The notes below the pieces were generated by a model. It made no database searches. It was not told the DNA's origin and saw only the letters and a program-made list of their open reading frames with translations. The translations under genes and the position numbers were made by a program. A DNA stretch of 64,000 nucleotides from Deroplatys truncata (taxonomy: Eukaryota > Arthropoda > Insecta > Mantodea > Mantidae). The DNA lies in contig CM060975.1 in the NCBI GenBank assembly GCA_030765065.1, positions 262,455,816-262,519,815 on the forward strand, in the 5' to 3' direction. Shown piece after piece: positions 32,654-45,426 of the stretch (position 1 is the first letter of the stretch; each line of letters begins with the position of its first letter).

Positions 32654-34309
32654 AGCCTTAGTGGCTGCTGTTGTCTCTGTACCTCTAACACTCCTGTAAA
32701 TATTTCCGCGACGACTGTATAGATAAAATAAATATTAAAGTAATTAGTATAAAGAAATTAATATATCTGAAATAATTAAATACTAAGGTAATACTGCTTG
32801 TAATCAATACTGCTGAACAATAGATATCTTGTTGTTATTCAGGATGTAGTATCAAAGACTGCATAAATTATAGGTGGAGAATATTTGAATGGAGAATATT
32901 GTTTTCAAGTTGTATATTTTAACTTTAGAAATAATACATATTATTTTTATTCCAGTTGAAGTTGGCATTCATATTAAGTTTTCAATAAATTTCTCCCATT
33001 ATAAGCATCCCTTTTGTCCACAAATTGTTCGTGAAACTGCTCCGACTTTTGATGCAAGACTAAAATTTTGGAATAATGATTATACCGTGTATATCGAATT
33101 GTCCCTGAACAACTTTTGAAGTCTTCTTCAAACCACTTGAGTCTTAAATAATTATAAACCTTCAGGGATAGACAAAAAGTTACTACACGAGAATGTAAAG
33201 CTCGCTAAGGTGTACGATTTGTAACAAATAAAAGTGCTTGACATTTGACAATTTCCAAAATACTCGATGATATCAAATGCTTACTTGTTTGGGGATATAT
33301 GGACGACTGATGATACTTCTTAACAATTTAGCAAAGTAATTGAAATCTTTGTCGCAATTGCATATGTAAATAGCATTTCAAAGCTGAAGTACAAACAATT
33401 TTAGTTATTGATTTTAAACCGTCTTTTTAGTTGCTCCTATTAAAATGTTGCTTTGATTCAATTTTACTTTATGTTGTTGTAAATATTTTATCAACATATT
33501 CTCCATAAAAATGTTTATTGAAATAATACTGCAGTTTCGTTAGGTTGAAAAGCTTTGGGGACAAAACAACTAATGCTGTACACGCTCATTTTGCACTTAA
33601 AGTGTAAAAAATTATTATTTTAACATAAAATAATATATGTACTTAATTACAGTGCATTCAACTAAATCCACAGCAATTCTAAGAACATATATTTAAGTAA
33701 GCTTATATATTAAAGTTAGGCTTGTTATAATTAAAAATATTATAAAAGAGTACTTTACATAGAAAGAAGCGACAAAAATTAAAGCGAGAAAATGACGGTT
33801 TACAGTGCCTAACCTAGACCTATCCTGCGCCTAAGCAATCCACTTTGGGCGATGTGAGCGCAGATTAAATGGACACTTTGTAGAAATGGCGTTCATAGTA
33901 TTTCACAGTATATTAATACCTAATTTACTCACATCAAAAAAATACATTTCATTATTATATGCTCACTGTTTAAACTAGAATCGCATTCTGAAAAGTAATA
34001 TGGCTGCCAGCCATATAGGAATGGCTACTGAAATAAAATTAATCCTCTTTCTAATACAGGAAGGTTCTAGTATTTGTAGTGGTTAAACCTGAATATTGAC
34101 CTTTTCATGAGTTTTCACCAAATTTCACCCATCGACCCTCTCAAAGAGAACACACAGCACTGGGTATTCCTTTTTTCCCCTCATGACTAAAGACAGGAAA
34201 AATATGAAATTTCGTATTCAAAACCATGCCTCCTTACATTATGGGATCAAGTATTTTTACGTCTTAGTAAGAATATTAAATGTGGGGACTTAATATTAAA
34301 ATTTGAAAA
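32654..34309. other. No recognisable feature
   Basis: AT-rich sequence without open frames over 76 codons. Confidence 0.45.
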
Positions 34310-34930
34310 AGTGAAAAATTATTGGTTACTAATGACTAAATTAGAATGATTACTGCACTTAAGTATTTTGGATCAATAATGAAAGCAGATTAAACTAGTG
34401 GATTAGAAATATGAAAGTAATATGTAAAGGAAGAAAAGCAATTGGAACGTTGAACTAGATATTATGAAGCTGAAACATTTTAAATAAAACTAAAAATCTC
34501 ATTTATGATTCAGTAGTGCAAGGTACTTTGTAGAACAGAAACGTGGACAATGAATAAAAACAAGAAAGAAAATTATTAATAAGATTTAAACCTCTTAATT
34601 TTATTAAAATATAATACAAACTTTGTGCTCCAAAATATTCAGAAGGGATAAAATTAGAAATATAAGAATTCCGAAAATAGTGAATGTAAAAGGATAATGT
34701 ATTAGGAATAACAGAAAAGAGAAGATTCTGTTCGACCGCATGAACAGAATGGGAAACGATAGAGTAGTAAGAATGGTGCTAAAATGGTGCTGAAGAAAAC
34801 AGGACGGGAAAGACCAGGAGAATAACGGATGGATAGAGTCGAAGAATTATTGCGTCCAGAGAATTAACGGATGAAGATGCAGAGGATAGCTATTTATGAA
34901 GAACTAAAATTATGAATGATTTGTAGGAAA
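34310..34930 (+). pseudogene. LINE reverse transcriptase C-terminal remnant
   Basis: Scattered over frames are KYFGSIMKAD, AIGTLN, KTKNLIYDSVV, TETWTMNK, FDRMNRMGNDRVVRMVLKW and LTDEDAEDS. In that order they are the hallmark of the post-polymerase region of common insect LINE ORF2 proteins (the 'YGSETW' to 'RRMG' stretch). Many stops and indels; ancient. Confidence 0.75.
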
Positions 34931-34966
34931 CCTACTGTGATAGATAATTCCTAAATAAAAACTACG

Positions 34967-35698
34967 ATGTGTTACATTTACATGACTTTCTCTACTCTCT
35001 ATTCCTTATCAGTGGGTATACAAATTATTCTTACGAAAGTATATTTTCCTATCTACTTATTTAATCGAGATAACGCTTTCCGAAAATAGCTACATTACAC
35101 ATTTCGCTATAGACACAAAGGGAACAGCGATAGTCAAATGTTTTAACTGGACGCTATACGTTGGCTTTAAAATGACATAGTTTTAAATGCAATCGCGAGA
35201 AACGACTGAATATCGAAAGGACTTTTAATAACGGTACTCGGAAATAGCAGATGCTACAAAAAGTTGTTTTAAATAAATTGTGTGTTTTAAAGAGAGCCGC
35301 ATTTTTTGTGCAACACGTTTTCGTCTATGGCTTAACGTTTACCAGTTATACAAGATTATACAAACCCCCTTCCGAAAGAAGAGGAATTTCTGGCCTATCT
35401 CAGGAATTTTAGGATTTTGTGATATAAATACCTTTCATATATTTATTTTAATCTAAATGGTTAGTCATCTTTTTAGAAAATAAACAATTTCTAGAAACGT
35501 TAAATGTAAAAGGTAGTTTGTTGTGGGGGCATTTTCTTGAAAATCTTCGTGTTGCCAACTTATTTCTTGTTTTTGAATTATGTTATTCACATACACACAC
35601 ATGCATAGTAAATTCATACGTACATGCATATACATACACATACGTACACACATAACATGAATACATACACACATACATACTTACGAGCTTTTTTTTAA
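34967..35698 (+). repeat. MS-repeat copy, truncated in its simple repeat
   Basis: Starts 'gttacatttacatgactttc' and runs collinear with the copy at 46.4 kb up to a degenerate (ACAT/AC)n tract at 35588-35688, where it ends. The next copy begins a few bases later in the same orientation. Confidence 0.8.
35588..35688. repeat. Degenerate CA/ACAT-rich tract
   Basis: Alternating acacac, acatac and atgcat units at the simple-repeat position of the MS-repeat. Confidence 0.85.
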
Positions 35699-35703
35699 AA
35701 AAT

Positions 35704-37106
35704 TATGATGTGATACATTTACATGACTTTTTTGCCCTTTATCTTATGCTCACTAAAGCTTATCCTTCTGTCTACTACATTTAACCAAAATAAACCTTTA
35801 CAAAAATAGCTGCATTACACATTTCGTTAGAAATGCAAAGAGACCAGGGATAGTCAAATGTTTAACAACAGGACGCTACATGCTGGCCTTAATATTCCAT
35901 ACTCTTTCCATGCAATCACGAGAAACAACTGAAAATCCGTGAGACTTTAAAAGAATTAGAAATATCGATAACTTCGAACTTTTAATAATGGATATCTCAA
36001 AAACGGCTTATGCCACAGAAAAACTTATCTGAAGTAAATTGTATGTTTTAAAGAGATCTGCAGCTTTTTGTATTACGTTTTCGTCTATCGCATAACGTTT
36101 ACCAGTCATACAAGATTGTACAAAATTCCTCCCAAATGAAGACTTCACAGGCTATTCTCAGAAAATTCAAGATATACGGTTTATTTTCATGTAAATATGT
36201 TTAATACATGGTATTTTAATCAAAGTCGTTAGACATTTTTTAAAAAATCTAAATTTTCGAAAAATGTTCCATTATAAGGTAGTTGGGGGTGGGCTAATTT
36301 CTTTAAAATCTTAGTGTCGCATCTATAGAATGTACTAAACCTAAATACCAAGTGTGGTATTTATTGAAGTTTTCGTTTTAGAGTTATGGTGATGGTAGAT
36401 ACATACACATACGGACATTTTTCCAAAAATGTTTTTTTTATTTAGGAGGCTTCAAAAGGCCTGAAATCTCGGTATCAAATTTTTGGGTTAAATGCAAGGG
36501 GCTATGTCAGTTGCGTCCACGTAAACATGTTTACGAAAAATCAGTACTCAGTTGCGTCCGGGGTTTTTAAAACGTATATGTAAATTGCGTCCACAGCTAC
36601 CTGCTTAGATAGCTTGGGAAGGTTTAGGTTGTTCGATAAGACACAGCCAAACACCATAGGTAGAACGCGTTCTACGACGAGACACAACAAAACGCTACTT
36701 AGAACGCTTTCAGCATGCAGCATTAAGGTCAAACTGGACATACGTAATAGTTCTCGTTCTCAGTTGTACACGAGCTAGGTAGTCGATGACAAGTGAGAAG
36801 GGGAAGACTGTATTTGTGATCGTAGTTACAAATTTAACATCACAAGGATCTCTGAACAATATTTCGCATTGGGCGTGCTGCATGGAATGTTATAAGTGTT
36901 ACATAAAGTTAAAGATTAAAACTGAAATCGTTGAAAGCAATCAAGAACATAACCAAAAAACCATACCAAATGTTAATAAACTCACTGAGGTATTAACCAA
37001 GAATCTAGGGACGCAACTGACGTATAAAACTAACCGCGGGACGCAATCGCCCATCACGGAATGCAGTACATTCTCTGCCTATATGTACGTAGTAGAAATA
37101 ATAAAA
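35704..37106 (+). repeat. MS-repeat copy interrupted by a MULE-like element
   Basis: The sequence from 35704 to 36496 and 37066 to 37106 joins into one copy ending '...atgtacgtagtagaaataat'. The central 563 bp are foreign. The simple-repeat position (about 36400) holds only a short acatacacatacggac. Confidence 0.8.
36497..37059 (+). mobile_element. MULE-like DNA element (non-autonomous)
   Basis: The element interrupts an MS-repeat between aatgca at 36491-36496 and aatgca at 37060-37065. Both ends carry several gttgcgtcc motifs in inverted orientation (36510-36580 and complement at 37008-37045) plus a shared 'aaacgtat' or 'ttatacgt' block, giving subterminal inverted repeats. It encodes a FLYWCH-type motif, often found in Mutator-like elements, but no transposase core. 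A MULE would normally make an 8-10 bp duplication; only 6 bp match here. Confidence 0.6.
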
Positions 37107-37139
37107 AAGTTCACACAGCGAAATAATTCATTAAAATAA
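36786..37139 (+). CDS. FLYWCH-type zinc-finger-like ORF (partial)
   Basis: A 117-codon frame. Residues 1-60 match the FLYWCH pattern: TSEKGKTVFVI, then HWACCMECYKCYIKLKIK and VESNQEHNQ, i.e. Trp-x-Cys, a later Cys, Lys-rich strand and a terminal His-Asn. The final His of the C2H2 set is Gln here. FLYWCH domains bind DNA and are frequent in MULE-derived proteins. From about residue 92 the frame runs out of the element into MS-repeat sequence, so the C-terminal part is chance. Confidence 0.5.
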   Translation: MTSEKGKTVFVIVVTNLTSQGSLNNISHWACCMECYKCYIKLKIKTEIVESNQEHNQKTIPNVNKLTEVLTKNLGTQLTYKTNRGTQSPITECSTFSAYMYVVEIIKKFTQRNNSLK

Positions 37140-38637
37140 CTTAGGAGGGAAATTTGTAATTATTATTTATAAATTAGAAGCTAAGTCTTAGTAAATAATT
37201 TGGAGAATAAATAGGCGATGTTATAACTGGTAGGGAAAATCCTGTGACTGTTGTACATACAGGAGACATGTTAGGTGGTTACATGCTATTTTATTACAAA
37301 ACATTCCAGCAACACAATCGTATCACTTTTGACGTATGTTAAAACACAGGACTGGTAGTCATAACAGTGATGATTCGTTGTACGTCGCCTGCCAGAAAGG
37401 AAGTTTTCCCGAACATCAAGCCGCTGTGATCAATGCTAATATCGTTATTTCAGGGGATTATTAAATAGCGACATGAATGCTGAGATTTAATCAACATTGA
37501 AACCGTCATGAAAAGTAAAAATGTTGACAATAACTTTATGAACGCCAATGGACCATCTGCCGGGAATGTTTCAAATCGATTCACAGACTGTTCACCGTTA
37601 ATATGGAAACTCTGTGCCTTTTGTCTCCCTCGGGCATTTGTTTGACAAACAAACCAATAGCATTACGAGCAACTTTGTGTTGGACTAACCGGACAAAAAC
37701 TCTATGCAGGAATTTTGTTTCGCCAAACGTAAAATGGCTCGCTGTTAGCGAGCGAGAAAAAAAAAGAATTGCATATTACTTTTATTCCCTGCCTTGAATC
37801 TCTTGGAAAAATAGTACAGTTGCGATTTTTACGGAAGAAGGCTTCATACATGTTTTAGTACTAAAATATTCAACTGATTTAATTAAAATGCGTCATACGT
37901 TACTGTAAAGGCGTTGTTTTTCAGCGGTTACAAAAAATAAAACACGACATCAATGAGTGTGTTACGGTAGCAATAGTGAAATACAGTAAATAGTCAAAAT
38001 TAGTCAGCATTATTAATATTTCCAACGTAAATTGTTCACATTTACTGACAAGAGTGCACATTTACGAAGGCAGCATCATAATTGTTGCTAGATGAATATT
38101 ATTTTGCTGTAATGTCAGGGTTGCCATAGTGGTATGAAATATGACCTAATTAATGTGCTAACCTTGAAGTTCGATCAGACTTTAATTAAGATTCTAACTA
38201 CAAAGCACAATGATCGTACGCTACTATTTTACACACTGGTTTTTAAAACTATGAGGTGCGATACGTGGACACTAACATTGGAGTTTCTACGAGTTTGTAT
38301 GTTATCTTGCAGAATATTGTAACTTTGTTAAATTTTAACTTTCACTTCACTATTCCTCGCGCTTGGCGGCGTATTGAAACGCGTAAAGCAGCCTCTTCCT
38401 CTATCCGTTCACTCGCTGGGGCGTCGAACACAAGACCTTTCTAATCGTTCACAGTAGCAGCTCTTACTGTACGTCATAACCTCTTTCGGAAAACACACTG
38501 AATAACCAGAACTTCATGTTGGACGGAGCGGAGAGTAAGCAGTTCATCCTATACCGGCTCCTCTTTCTATTGTTCTTCTAATCAGAAGTAACGGAATATA
38601 CAACATGAATTCACTGCTCGCTCTAAGCACGCTAGAG
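37107..38637. other. No recognisable feature
   Basis: AT-rich; open frames up to 64 codons without similarity. Confidence 0.45.
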
Positions 38638-38945
38638 ACCATTAAGTTGAAACTGTACAATACCTCCAAAACTAAGTATTGCAGAGAGAAATCCCTTGAA
38701 TAAAAGTTACTTGATATTATGATGGAAAGTAAATGTCATTAGTCGTGTCTTATTTGGAGGACGTTGTGATGATAGCAATTAAATTGACCCTAAAATGACC
38801 ACCATAACGTCCTGCAAACAAAACACAACTAATGTCATTTACTTTCCCCCATAATATCAAGAAACATTTATTAAAGACATTTCTTTCTACAACGCTTAGT
38901 TTTGGAGATATTGTACAGTCTTCACTTAAATGGTACACCCTGTAT
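38638..38945. mobile_element. Palindromic (fold-back) MITE
   Basis: The left arm 38638-38768 and right arm 38808-38937 are near-complements over about 125 bp ('accattaagttgaaactgta' against 'tacagtcttcacttaaatgg'), with a loop of about 40 bp. The right terminus reads CAGGGTGTACCATTT on the minus strand, a Tc1/mariner-style end. There is no coding capacity. Confidence 0.75.
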
Positions 38946-40429
38946 ATAACTTGAAAGTTGAGAATGTTCGCGGAAGGCGGGAGTGCAAGATCTTCTAGAA
39001 AAATCCCATTATCTTTCGATAGCCTTTCTGAAATTAACGTCGAAGGGAGAGCGCTCCTTTTCTCCTTAACTCATCACCGCTTGGTGTTGAAGGATACCGC
39101 CTTCCAGGCGATAAGCGTGGCCCATATCTGCGTCAAAATGTGAAATAAAGAGGAAAGATTTGAAAATCAAAATTATATAATATAATGTGTCTTATTTCAT
39201 TATAATATAATCTTTAAATATCGACGAACGAAATGCTTACTTTATTTTTAAAAAGTCTGAGAATTACGTTTAAATAGAAATTTCTATCTGCTACATAAGC
39301 GCTAGCAAAAATATTTCGATGTCGGTACCAGGGATCTATAGAATGTTGAATGATGTTCAAACCTTGCGGGTTGCTATGTGCTGACTATGCACAATTCAGT
39401 ACGAGATATACTCTTGTAATGTTGACATGTGTTTGATAATTATATCTCGTTGTTTTAAAGTTACTCAATAATTTATGTATTTTCTGGGTCGTTCTTGCCT
39501 CGACTGCTTCAGTTCTGTGGTGGAGCATGCATAACCTAGCAGGTGTGGTGACGAGTAAAGAAGTTTATCGTGAACAATGTAACATATAGAATATATTAAA
39601 GTTACTGAATAAGATTATTGCTTTAATGCACACTTTTTTCTTTATTGGACATTTTGCGCTATTTCGTATGCTGATTTACTGTGTTTGTTGAAGCTGTTTG
39701 CTGATACTGTGTTATATGCCGTTGTAGTTAGCTGATAAACTTTCTACGTTCTTATCTATTCGTCACAATTACATAATTTTATCTCTGTGCACTTGTAGGA
39801 ATAAATACTTTCAAACATTTTATATTTAGTACACATTACATGTTTTAGGTAAATACCACTCCCGTTTTCAGACCGTCAACAATTACGATCCATTCAACAC
39901 AGCTATCACCCACCAACTAAGTTTAGCTTGGGTACGCTATACGTTACTTTCCCCAACTTGAGCATTTAAAAATTGTCTCTCTAAACTTCACTGACTGCAT
40001 AGGTTCTGCTAGAACACTTTTAAATCTACTTCTTGCGCTATCATTTGCTGTTACTACTGAAGTGACTTTCCTTACAGATATTGGTCGTTGCAACGTATCT
40101 CTGCTGGCTACCAGCTTCATGGGTCTTTCTTATAAGCTTCTCTACACTTCTCATACAATACCTAGAGGACAGTTCTATTGTGTGCCCTTCCCTAATACTT
40201 GGTTGACTACACCCTAACACTGAAAATGCAACTTTTCTGCTCACTCCTTGCATCCCACAGCTTCAGCGTAACTTATACACATATACATGAAAACATCTTA
40301 AACTAAAATTACATTGTGAATATGGCTATTATTTTTACATGTTTTATTATTATCAGAGTTTTGATAATGTTATTAGGGCTATTAATCATTATCAATTATT
40401 ATTATTATTATTATTAATATTTACAAGTG
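38946..40429. other. No recognisable feature apart from (ATT)n
   Basis: AT-rich; an (ATT)n tract lies at 40395-40416. Confidence 0.45.
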
Positions 40430-40675
40430 ACCAGAAGTAGTCACAACTTTGAAATTCCATACTCTTTATATACCATCATGAGGAACAAGTTAACTTTGAA
40501 TTAGGTCTTCAAAACATTTTAAAAGCATTTAAGAATTCTGACTAACAGCAACGAGTATCTCGGAAATAGTTAAGAAGACAAATACTTATTGACATAAATT
40601 GTGTGTTTTAATGAATTGTACATTTCTGTGTAGTAACTTTTCCTCTAGCACAATAGACGCTGGTCAGCGTTAGAA
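40430..40675 (+). repeat. MS-repeat fragment
   Basis: Matches the central part of the family ('aattccatactctttatata', 'attgtgtgttttaatgaat', 'tagtaacttttcctctag'). Confidence 0.6.
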
Positions 40676-40689
40676 TTTCTCACATTTAC

Positions 40690-41556
40690 AGTGAACGGAA
40701 AATGGACGAGATATATTGATGTGATGAAACATAAGGTAGGGATAAATCAACAGAGGCTCCCCCGATACATAGCAGAATTACAGATATAATCTGTAAGCTT
40801 ACTGGAGACTGTACATGGAGCTGTAGTTAGATCCACGATGACTTGGGTACAGAAATCTGGAAGTGGCAGCAAATAGGAAATCTAGACCAAATAAGGACCA
40901 GAATTCTCAGGAAAGAAAACTCTGTGGCCCATTGCAGAATAATGAGGAGTTTCGTAGCGTATCGTTAGACGATAGAGTGCAAAATCAGAGCAATTAAATG
41001 TTGAAAGAGTATTGTTCATGGAGACTTATGTCTAATTAGTTCGCTACCATGCACAGCTGATAATGAATAAAATTCTACATGGGTTTCAAAATTAAAGAAA
41101 GATTTGGAAACATAGGAATGGGATGCATTTGGGAGACGGGTCAGGGAAACAGATGGAGTGTATGGAGAAAAATTACAAACGGCATTTGTGATATTTACGG
41201 CAACAAACAACTGCGCAATGCTCAGAGAAAGTTTCGTTGGAAGAATAGTCTGGCTAAAATCTGAGTCAGATATGGAGCAATACATCAAAACAGGAACCAA
41301 ACTCATTGCATGGGGAAGAAAATTCTATGAGAATCTGCCCTATTTGCGAGGAGGACGAGGAGTACTGTATTTTCTGGCAAGCTGGAAATCCGGAGGAATT
41401 AGGGGAAAATATTTACCTCGAAAGGGGTGGTTAAGGGCGTATTGGAAGTTACTGGCAGGTATGGAAGACATGTATGGATGGGTAAATTCCATCTTAGGGA
41501 GAGAGAGAGAGATGAGATTTATGAACCCTGATAATAGGGGAAGGGGATATAAGTAG
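40690..41556 (+). pseudogene. LINE ORF2 C-terminal fragment
   Basis: From about 41079 the frames give ERFGNIGMGCIWETGQGNRW and KFRWKNSLAKI. Near 41333 one frame reads ICPICEEDEEYCIFWQAG, a LINE C-terminal zinc knuckle. KGWLRAYWKLL and a stop at 41556 follow. The knuckle resembles the one at 32.15 kb, so both may belong to one family. The part left of 41079 is uncertain. Confidence 0.6.
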
Positions 41557-41785
41557 AGCTAAGCTGCTGCGTATTGCTGCTATATTTTTGTGTGCCATTT
41601 TCATGTAGGTATTGTTAGTATGTGGTACTTTATGTTTCTTTATTGTTCTTTAGGTGATTTATATAGTAGAGCATCGCAATGCATTGTAATAGTTTACCGT
41701 GGTTTTGTGGCTTATTTTTATTTAAGTTGTTATATTTTAATATGTTTTCGTTTTTTCCTTGCGGCGAGCTTTTATCTGTTTTTAT

Positions 41786-42612
41786 ACTTTTGCTTTCTCT
41801 CCACGTACATAGTAGGTAAGAGAAGATACTGCACTCCACTCAAAACTTTAATACCGAGATTTCACTGAGAAATATATAATTTGAGGCCCCTTGTAACCAG
41901 AAGAAAGATATATTTTTATAAAAACTCCGTGGGTGGTGGGTGGGTGGGTGGGTGTGCTATCCAAATATGCCACACGAAGATCTTCAAGAAAACCCTCCAC
42001 CCCAAACTATTCTTTACATGGAACATCTTTCAAATTGTCTGCTTTATAAAATTTGGCTCTAACAATTTAATTAAAATACCATATATTAAATATATTTACA
42101 TGATAAATAAAATATATATTTTGAATTTTATGACAATAGCTTGTGAAATGCTCTTTATTATAAAGGAATTTTGTATAATATTGTATAACTGATAAACATT
42201 CAGCATATATGAAAACTTGCTACACAAAAATGTGTGTTGAAACACATAGTTTATTTCAAATGCATTTTTGTAGCATTAGTCATTTCCAAGATATCGTTTA
42301 TTAAGGGTTTGAATTGTTCAGTACTTAACCATTTTGCTTGAGTGTCGATTTTCGATTGTTTCTCGCGATGTTACAGAAAGAGTATGGAATTTTAAGGCAG
42401 CATGTAACATCCAGTTCTAAAACATTTAACTATTGCTGTTCCCTTTGTAGGTATCCATAACGAAATGTGTAATGCAGCTATTTCCGGAAAGGTTTATCAC
42501 GATTAAGAAGAGTTAGATAAGAAAATAAGCTTTCACAAGAATAATTTGTATACCCACTAATAAGGAATAAATAACAGAGAAAGTCATGTAAATGTAACAC
42601 ATACGATTTTTT
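41786..42612 (-). repeat. MS-repeat, near-complete copy
   Basis: Runs from 'ctttctctccacgtac' to 'cagagaaagtcatgtaaatg', about 830 bp, collinear with the plus-oriented copy at 46.4 kb. Its ends carry the inverted motif actttctct. The simple repeat is GGGT-based. Confidence 0.85.
41929..41955. repeat. (GGGT)n tract in MS-repeat
   Basis: gtgggtggtgggtgggtggg and onward replaces the TG or CA tract found in other copies at this position. Confidence 0.9.
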
Positions 42613-43572
42613 TTGTCTTGCTTTATGGTTCTGTGAATTATAAAAGCGTACGCTGTTTGACAGGAACCAATGTACGTAACATTTACTTTAACTTAAATGG
42701 TAAATACACTCACTCATTCTAAACTTTTATCGATTATAAACGTGTATTTTATATTGTACAACATTATTTTACATAGAATGAAGAGCATTTCCCAGCAGCT
42801 AATGAAGGGAACGAACTGAGACGAGAGCAATACGCGTCACTTGGTGGTTGTACAACTGATGTTATTAGGTAGGCAGGAAGCTTAATAAAAAGACTGTTGG
42901 GTGGCTGTTACAACTTAAAACTAATTACCTATTCAGTTATCCAAAGAGTGATGTAATATAAATTCAGGCCAGTATAATAATAAAACGCGTGGCAGTGACA
43001 GGCCTAAGCCTGGTGTGACGTTAAGTTTGTTCTTTTGACGTGCAGAGAGGCGCAGAGAAAGTTAATTATAAACAGATGAATAACGTCATCTGCAGATTCC
43101 TCCTCGCTACTTCCTAACTCTTCCTTTACTCCAAATAGCACAACTACCCGGAAATCCTGAAAGTAATTGGAAGATTACTTACGGTCCAATAAAATCGCTC
43201 AGAATGCCGCATTAAGATGCTGTTGAGGATGAAAAGGGTGCTTTGGTGTAAGTGAAACAATCAAATTGTAAAATCTCCTCCGGTATTTTATCATAGTTTC
43301 CACGTACTGCTAAGCTATTCAACATGTACTCGTGTTTTTCAGTGGTGTGGATACACTCCTAATTTATAAATAAATGCACTACGTTGATATTTTATTAATA
43401 TACTTAGATCTTTAGAAACAAAGACAAACGTTGACCATAATGTGGTACATAAACCGGTTCACTCCTGTCAACAAAGCGACGTACATTCACACTTCAATAA
43501 AGAGGCAGGTATTCTAAAGCGCTGAATCACACTTTATCGATCTGAAAGGTTACAACCTAATTGTTAATAAAA
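42613..43572. other. No recognisable feature
   Basis: AT-rich, nothing assignable. Confidence 0.45.
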
Positions 43573-43576
43573 ATAT

Positions 43577-44520
43577 TGAGGCTGTGTTTTTAACACTTAA
43601 ATAATTTCGGTCTAATTATATAATATGTAAATTCAATAACATCCCGCCATGAAGCAGTAGGTGTATATATTAATTTGTAACGTATACAACAGTCATTGCA
43701 TATGCTTATATTATTGTATACATGTTCAGTATTGTTATATGAAGGTATTACGTAATTTAATAACGTAGGAGCTGTGAGAATAATAAGTGAAACGTTGCTA
43801 ACAATGAGGTAAAAATGAGGTAACCTTGAGGCAATAATAAGTTTGAGAGTTTAAAAATACTACTTGTAATTCTTGGAAGCAATAATGTAATTTTAGTGAC
43901 AGTTTGTAAAATAGTCAATCAACAACCAGAAAAAAGCTTTAGTTAAGTGAAGGTATTTTATTGGAGTAGGATTAGCCAATCAGAAACTGAAAAGGAGAAA
44001 ATTTTACAAATTTAGAGTTGAGTTGCCTGCAGACAGCGTTAATAACCAGACGCAAAAAGTGTTCTCAAGAAATTTAATACGCATTCGTGTGAGACGAAAA
44101 TAGTTTACGTGTTAAAAAGTGCAAGTAATTAATTTTAAAAATCTCACAGATCTCTCTATATAAGTGAAGTGTTATTTAAATCGTGTCAAGCATTAATAAA
44201 AGGAGTCAAGTAAAATTATAATCTGTGTAAGCCTACATTCTTGTCGCATCACAACCCTGCTATGAGAAACGTGTCTCTAACAATAATACTGACGCAGTCG
44301 CGGCAAACTTAAATAAAGAATATTTAAAGAAACAGTAAAAATAAAAAGTTAATATTTTTAAACTTGAGGCGAAGGCTACCGGGTACCATATGTGCAGTTG
44401 AAGCCAACTTCAAGTCCGGCTCCCCAACAGTTGAAATATAATAAAACTCCTTCAATACAAACTACTACAAATTGACGCCCAAAGCGTGGTGCAAACAACG
44501 TAAAGACAATACCCACTTCA
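43577..44520 (+). mobile_element. Solo LTR B (TGAGGC family), TSD ATAT
   Basis: 944 bp from TGAGGCTG to CACTTCA, flanked by ATAT at 43573-43576 and 44521-44524. Collinear with solo LTR A over its full length, with the decayed PBS-like block at about 44470-44490. Confidence 0.9.
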
Positions 44521-44739
44521 ATATAATGTGTTGCATTCTTATGACTTTTTCTAATCGCTTTTCTGCATATTCCTTCAAAAGGTTATTGTTGTTCCAGTTA
44601 TTGGTTATTATAGGTATAAGAAGATTACAGTAGTCTAAAGCGATTGTCAGATTTTTAAGAAAAAGATTGCCTTGAAATGCCATGCTCCTTTGCAGGACCA
44701 CGAGCTAAAATTAATTAATTTTATGAATATTTTCTCAAT
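44521..44739. other. No recognisable feature
   Basis: Short AT-rich spacer. Confidence 0.4.
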
Positions 44740-45426
44740 CTAGATAAACTTCTATATTTCTCTTTTTTTATTTTTTTAAGAGGCTGCATCATCTTGGTTC
44801 ACACCAAGAAATTAGTATTGAAAAATTTAAGGGAATAACAAGCAATATCTTGAAAATGGTTCACTCAACAAAAACAATGTATATGACATAAATTGTGTAT
44901 TTTAACGCTATCTACATTTTTTGTGTAGTAAAAGTTTGTCTATCTCTTATGGTTTACCAGTTATGCAAAAGTCGTTCATAATAAAGAATACTTTTGGAGA
45001 CATTCCCAGAAAATTCAATATATACATTTCGTTTGTCATGAAAATATTTTAAACATATGATATTTTAATCAAAATCGTTAGAGCCATTTTTGAGAAAATT
45101 AAAATTTTCGAAAAATGTTCCATGTAAAGGGTATTCTGGGGTGGAGGGATTTTCTTAAATACCTTCCTGTCGCATCTCTGGAAGATACTGAACCTAAATA
45201 CTAAGTTTGTTGTTTATCCGACTGTTCGTTTCTGAGTTATGCTGTTCACAGACAGACACACACACAGAGACAGACACACAGACACAGCCATGTTTCCAAA
45301 AATGCTTTTTTTTTGGATTCAGGAGGTCTCAAAACATATATTTCCGGTGAAATCTCGGTATCGAATTTTTGGGTGGAATACAATACTTCCCCTACTTATG
45401 TGCGTAGTAGAGAAAGTAAAAAATGT
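44740..45426 (+). repeat. MS-repeat copy
   Basis: Contains the complement of the 52.2-52.8 kb blocks in reverse order and ends '...gcgtagtagagaaagtaaaa'. The left part starts 'gaggctgcatcatcttggtt', a variant 5' region. Carries a CA/ACAG-based simple repeat at 45247-45291. Confidence 0.8.

Noticed and set aside
41590-41868. 92-codon hydrophobic frame, possible membrane protein
   Set aside because: Its C-terminal part runs into an MS-repeat copy and the rest is T-rich low-complexity sequence, which gives Phe/Leu/Tyr-rich chance frames.
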